From NCBI GenBank assembly GCA_019636625.1, contig JAHBXE010000014.1, forward strand, positions 40,588 to 104,587: a DNA stretch of 64,000 nucleotides, read 5' to 3'. Shown in pieces: positions 60,881-64,000 of this stretch. The notes beneath the pieces are model-generated. The model saw only the letters and a program-made list of their open reading frames with translations, did no database searches and was not told the DNA's origin. Each line of letters begins with the position of its first letter. Within the stretch, counting starts at the first letter, position 1. Position numbers and translations under genes: made by a program. This stretch comes from Phycisphaeraceae bacterium. Its GTDB lineage: Bacteria > Planctomycetota > Phycisphaerae > Phycisphaerales > UBA1924.

Positions 60881-61843
60881 ATGAGCATGATCCTCCTTTG
60901 TCCGGGGCAAGGGGCGCAGACAGTCGGCATGGGGAAGGGGTGGTTCGACGCCTCGCCCGAGGCGAGGCAGGTGTTTATGGAGGCCGATCGGGCTCTTGGT
61001 GATCGGCTGGGTGCTCCGTTGTCCAAGCTGTGCTTCGAGGGCCCGGTTGAAACCCTGAATCGGACCGATGTCTCCCAACCGGCGATCTACACCACTTCCG
61101 TGGCGTGCTGGAAGGGGATGCTGGCTAGGAGCGGGCATGGGAACGGCGAAGCGCCCCTGTCATGCGCGGCGGGACTGTCGCTCGGCGAGTACACCGCGCT
61201 GCATATCGCGGGAGCCTTCTCGTTCCTCGATGGTCTCGAACTGGTGACCCTGCGGGGTCGGGCGATGCAGGATGCGGCGGAGGCGACGCCCTCGGGGATG
61301 CTGGCCCTAATCGGGGCGGATGAGACACAGGCGGCGGCGGTGTGCGAGCAAGCCCGGGGCGCGGATGTGCTGGTGTGCGCGAACTTCAACGCGCCGGGGC
61401 AGGTGGTGCTCTCTGGGAGCAAGTCGGCGATCGAACGGGCCAACGGAATCGCGACGGGCAAAGGGCTCCGGACCGCGGTATTGCCGGTGGCCGGGGCGTT
61501 TCACTCGCCGCTCATGGCGCCGGCCGCGGAACGGCTCCGGGCGGCGCTCGAGAAGACGACGATCCGCGACCCGCGGTGCCCCGTGGTTTCAAATGTAACG
61601 GCTCTGCCACACGCCGCTGAAGGGGCATCCGGAGGGGCCGGGGGCCGTACAATGGCGGAGAGCATCCGGTCGGGCTTGGTGTCGCAGTTGACCAGCCCGG
61701 TTCGGTGGGCTCAATCGTGCCAGTGGATGGCGGCGAACGTGAAGGGCGAGTATCACGAACTGGCCCCCGGGGTGACTCTGGCGGGGCTGATGAGGCGGAT
61801 CGATCGCAACGTGAAGGTGAACAGCCATGACAAACCTGAGTAA
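60881..61843 (+). CDS. fabD: Malonyl-CoA:ACP transacylase
   Basis: FabD loads malonyl groups onto acyl carrier protein for fatty acid synthesis. The 320-residue product has LLCPGQGAQTVGMGKGW (1-20), the nucleophile elbow GLSLGEYTAL (Ser100; Leu replaces His next to it, as in some other FabD proteins), and the catalytic His in PVAGAFHSPLM. Length matches the family. It overlaps the following lipoprotein gene by 17 bases and is followed by fabG, so this is a small fatty-acid synthesis cluster. No acpP or fabF is present within the window. Confidence 0.96.
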   Translation: MSMILLCPGQGAQTVGMGKGWFDASPEARQVFMEADRALGDRLGAPLSKLCFEGPVETLNRTDVSQPAIYTTSVACWKGMLARSGHGNGEAPLSCAAGLSLGEYTALHIAGAFSFLDGLELVTLRGRAMQDAAEATPSGMLALIGADETQAAAVCEQARGADVLVCANFNAPGQVVLSGSKSAIERANGIATGKGLRTAVLPVAGAFHSPLMAPAAERLRAALEKTTIRDPRCPVVSNVTALPHAAEGASGGAGGRTMAESIRSGLVSQLTSPVRWAQSCQWMAANVKGEYHELAPGVTLAGLMRRIDRNVKVNSHDKPE

Positions 61844-62570
61844 GCGCGTGCTGGTGATGGTGGCGGTGGCGGGCGTTGCGGTCGCCGCGGCGGGTTGCGA
61901 GAAAAAGAAGAAGAAGGCGGCACCGCCGCCGGCGCCACCCCCTGCGCCCGTGATCGAGATTCCCAAGCCCGTGGATGTGCAGGCGCTCATGCAGGAGATG
62001 AGGTCCGACCCCCGGGTGAAGTTTGTCGAGGAGCAGGCCCCGGCGGACCGTGGGATGGCCGAGGGCGTGATCAAGCTGGCCAACGCGCTGGCGAAGGGCG
62101 ATGCCGGGGCGATGAAAGGGATGCTGGATCGCTCGGCGCAGTTGATCCTCGACGAACTGGTCAGCGAGGGGGACTGGGCGAACGAGACCAAGGCGATCGA
62201 GCAAGTCCGCATTGTGTCGCTCTCGAACACGACCGAGGCAGAGGCGACCTCCACGCTGGTCGGAATGGCGATCCAGGTTCCGGGCGAGGCGTACCTGCTC
62301 GCGTGGAACGGAAAGAAGCAGGGCGGTTCGTGGATGTTCACTAACGCGCTGAGTCAGGGCGAGACGAAGCCTCGCGCTTCGGACTTTGATGGTGTGGCGA
62401 TCCAGACCACGGCGTTACCTCCCGCCGATCCGGTGTTCAATCGCCCGGATGCCGCCGCGCCGGGGTCGACAGCGCCCGCGGCCGGTGCGCCCGCCGGCGA
62501 TGCGCCCTCGAACCCGAGGCGTCGGAACACGCCGGGCGGACCGATCGATGTGCCGGGCGGCGGACGCTGA
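61827..62570 (+). CDS. Lipoprotein of unknown function within the fab cluster
   Basis: The 247-residue product has a lipoprotein signal (MTNLSKRVLVMVAVAGVAVA...AAGC) followed at once by five lysines and a Pro/Ala-rich linker. A helical domain (about 55-105, IKLANALAKGDAGAMKGMLD), a mixed domain ending WMFTNALSQGETK and a long Ala/Pro-rich tail follow. The start overlaps fabD by 17 bases; translation is probably coupled. No family is recognised, and a lipoprotein between fabD and fabG is unusual. Confidence 0.75.
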   Translation: MTNLSKRVLVMVAVAGVAVAAAGCEKKKKKAAPPPAPPPAPVIEIPKPVDVQALMQEMRSDPRVKFVEEQAPADRGMAEGVIKLANALAKGDAGAMKGMLDRSAQLILDELVSEGDWANETKAIEQVRIVSLSNTTEAEATSTLVGMAIQVPGEAYLLAWNGKKQGGSWMFTNALSQGETKPRASDFDGVAIQTTALPPADPVFNRPDAAAPGSTAPAAGAPAGDAPSNPRRRNTPGGPIDVPGGGR

Positions 62571-62629
62571 GCGGGCGAACGTTCGGTTGCTGACGCGCCG
62601 GAACACGGCAGGGACGGACCTCGCGCGGC

Positions 62630-62658
62630 TTGGGTATGGCTCGGTTCTGATCTATGAT
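62630..62658 (+). promoter_or_regulatory. Candidate leaderless promoter of fabG
   Basis: TTGGGT (62630-62635), 17 bases, TATGAT (62653-62658), then five bases to the ATG at 62664. The predicted transcription start falls on the start codon. It is the most complete of the leaderless candidates in the window. Confidence 0.5.
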
Positions 62659-62663
62659 CGGGC

Positions 62664-63410
62664 ATGACTACCACTGAACGTCGTGTTGCGTTTGTGACCG
62701 GGGCGAGCCGCGGCATCGGGCGGTCGATCGCGCAGAGGCTCGCGAAAGACGGGCGGCACGTTGTGCTCGTGAGCCGGTCGGCCGGGCCGCTTTCGGACTT
62801 GGCTTCGCAGATCAAGGATGCGGGCGGGTCGGCGTCGTTCAAGGCGGTCGATGTCGGCGATTCGGCGGCTCTGGCCAAGGCTGTGGAAGAGGTCGCCGCG
62901 GAGCAGGGGCGACTGGACATTCTGGTGAACAACGCGGGGATCACCAAGGACGGCCTGGTGCTCCGGATGTCGGATGAGGACTGGAACGCGGTGATCCAGA
63001 CGAACCTGACGTCGGCATTCGTGGCAATCCGTGCGGCGGCGCGGGAAATGATGCGGAAGAAGTTCGGGCGGATCGTGAACATCGGCTCGACCAGCGGCGT
63101 CGTGGGGAACGCGGGGCAGGCGAACTACGCCGCGGCGAAGGCGGGGCTGATCGGGCTGACCAAGACGATCGCACGCGAGCTTGGCGGGAAAGGGGTGACG
63201 TGCAACCTGATCGCGCCCGGGTTCATCGAGACAGACATGACGGCGAACCTGTCGCAGGACATCAAGGAAGGCGTGCTCAAGATGATGGCGGTGAAGCGGC
63301 TCGGCGCGGGGGAGGACATCGCGGCCGCGGTGAGCTACATGACGAGCGATGAGGCGGGGTTCTTGACGGGGCAGGTGCTGTGCGTGGATGGCGGACTCAC
63401 GATGTGCTGA
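62664..63410 (+). CDS. fabG: 3-oxoacyl-ACP reductase FabG
   Basis: FabG carries out the NADPH-dependent reduction step of fatty acid elongation. The 248-residue product has TGASRGIGRSIAQRL (nucleotide-binding), NNAGITKDGLVL, catalytic NIGSTSGVVGNAGQANYAAAKAGLIG (Ser-Tyr-Lys) and the C-terminal GAGEDIAAAVSYMTSDEAGF. All are standard FabG/SDR marks and the length is typical. It has no ribosome site and a candidate leaderless promoter. Confidence 0.96.
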   Translation: MTTTERRVAFVTGASRGIGRSIAQRLAKDGRHVVLVSRSAGPLSDLASQIKDAGGSASFKAVDVGDSAALAKAVEEVAAEQGRLDILVNNAGITKDGLVLRMSDEDWNAVIQTNLTSAFVAIRAAAREMMRKKFGRIVNIGSTSGVVGNAGQANYAAAKAGLIGLTKTIARELGGKGVTCNLIAPGFIETDMTANLSQDIKEGVLKMMAVKRLGAGEDIAAAVSYMTSDEAGFLTGQVLCVDGGLTMC

Positions 63411-63452
63411 ACGGACTGCCGGAGCCGTGGCGCACACATGAGTTCTTGCCCA

Positions 63453-63962
63453 TCACGTTCCGCTTTCGATCGGAGCGGCTTCGTTCTTGGCGCCCTTTGA
63501 TGGAGCGCTGAGCAGAACAATCCCGGCCAGGATGAGCGCCACCGCCACCGCCTTGCGGATCGTCATGGATTCGCCGAGCATGAGCCAGCCGAGGAGGACG
63601 GCGGAGGCGGGGGCGAGGCTGAAGGCGATGGGGCGGAGGATGGAGATATCGCCGCCGGGCATGGAGAGGCCGGAATAGAAAAAGAACACGCCCGCGAACC
63701 CGGCGAGGAGGCCCGAGCCGAGGATGAGCTTGAGCCATGTCCCGGTCGAGGCGGTTCTGGCCCAGTGGGCGACCTCATGGCTGAAGCCGATGCCGCGGGA
63801 TGCAAGAACGTACGCGGCGAGGGCCAGCGGGAGCGTGACAACAGCTCGAACGAGAAACGCGGCCAGGGGCCCCACTTCCTTCGAGTTCAGGGCGGACTTG
63901 GTGTAAATCTCGCCGACGCCCCAGCAGAGGCCGGCGAGGATGGCGAAGAGGATGGGTTTCAT
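63453..63962 (-). CDS. EamA/DMT-superfamily small membrane transporter
   Basis: The 169-residue product has about five membrane helices (ILFAILAGLCWGVGEIYTKS; AAFLVRAVVTLPLALAAYVL; LILGSGLLAGFAGVFFFYSG; SLAPASAVLLGWLMLGES; ALILAGIVLLSA) and the EamA signature LGWLMLGESMTIRK near the end. It is half the size of ten-helix EamA proteins, so it may work as a dimer. It converges on fabG. Substrate unknown. Confidence 0.85.
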   Translation of the reverse strand: MKPILFAILAGLCWGVGEIYTKSALNSKEVGPLAAFLVRAVVTLPLALAAYVLASRGIGFSHEVAHWARTASTGTWLKLILGSGLLAGFAGVFFFYSGLSMPGGDISILRPIAFSLAPASAVLLGWLMLGESMTIRKAVAVALILAGIVLLSAPSKGAKNEAAPIESGT

Positions 63963-63970
63963 GGCGAGGG

Positions 63971-64000
63971 CAGTGACGCAGTGACGCAGTGACGCAGTGA
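63971..64000. repeat. Short tandem repeat of GTGACGCA
   Basis: Three full copies of GTGACGCA plus a partial copy (63973-64000), preceded by CA, immediately upstream of the EamA gene and running off the window. The full extent is unknown. Confidence 0.8.

Overview
The window is a GC-rich bacterial chromosome segment whose secreted-protein vocabulary points to a planctomycete, most likely order Phycisphaerales. The clues are repeated C-terminal 'GC-type' dockerin modules (YANCDGSTG...NDFxCF, twice per protein), an extracytoplasmic-function (ECF) sigma factor next to a Ser/Thr kinase with a tetratricopeptide (TPR) tail, a collagen-like protein with a planctomycete-type N-terminal domain, ARWNG...GGxFT propeller repeats, and a prepilin-like protein with a MKRNRAFTLIELLVVIAIIA-type start. 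No rRNA, tRNA, CRISPR array, insertion sequence or prophage was recognised.

Layout. 1-4.5 kb (minus): a truncated sortilin/BNR-repeat lipoprotein, a methyltransferase, mutY and a NifU-N-domain protein. 4.6-8.3 kb (plus): a diadenylate cyclase with its YbbR-domain partner, then an isolated atpA. 8.4-25.2 kb is an accessory-looking secreted-protein region: two 829-residue propeller proteins flank an ECF sigma/kinase pair and a collagen-like protein; then come three dockerin proteins (one with a stop and a frameshift) and a second kinase. 25.2-33.2 kb (minus): two small lipoprotein-like genes, a glycosyltransferase-methyltransferase fusion and a pilM-N-O-(P)-B type IV pilus block. 33.3-48.7 kb: futalosine hydrolase, an efflux adaptor, an HD-GYP protein, uncharacterised lipoproteins, a LOG-family protein, a 1511-residue AsmA-like protein, radA, a thioesterase and an acetyltransferase. 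48.9-64 kb: a pseudopilin, a GH15 glucoamylase, an FkbM-type methyltransferase, an MscS channel, a second LOG protein, a C15-peptidase-like PEP-CTERM protein, a tandem universal stress protein, MtfA, the fatty-acid genes fabD and fabG, and an EamA transporter.

Themes. The 8-25 kb region reads as a surface or extracellular-matrix programme: sigma factor and kinase provide the control, while collagen-like, propeller and dockerin proteins provide the material. No cohesin partner is visible, so the receptor for the GC-type dockerins is unknown from this window. Many housekeeping genes lack a Shine-Dalgarno sequence and instead carry a TANNNT hexamer 5-8 bases before the start codon (ecf, mqnB, radA, fabD, fabG and others), which suggests widespread leaderless transcription. 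The secreted-protein genes instead carry clear GGAG-type ribosome sites, and two of them share a TTGACA-N16/17-TAGGYT promoter.

Limits. All family calls come from reading motifs by eye; no database search was possible. The gene at position 1 continues beyond the window.
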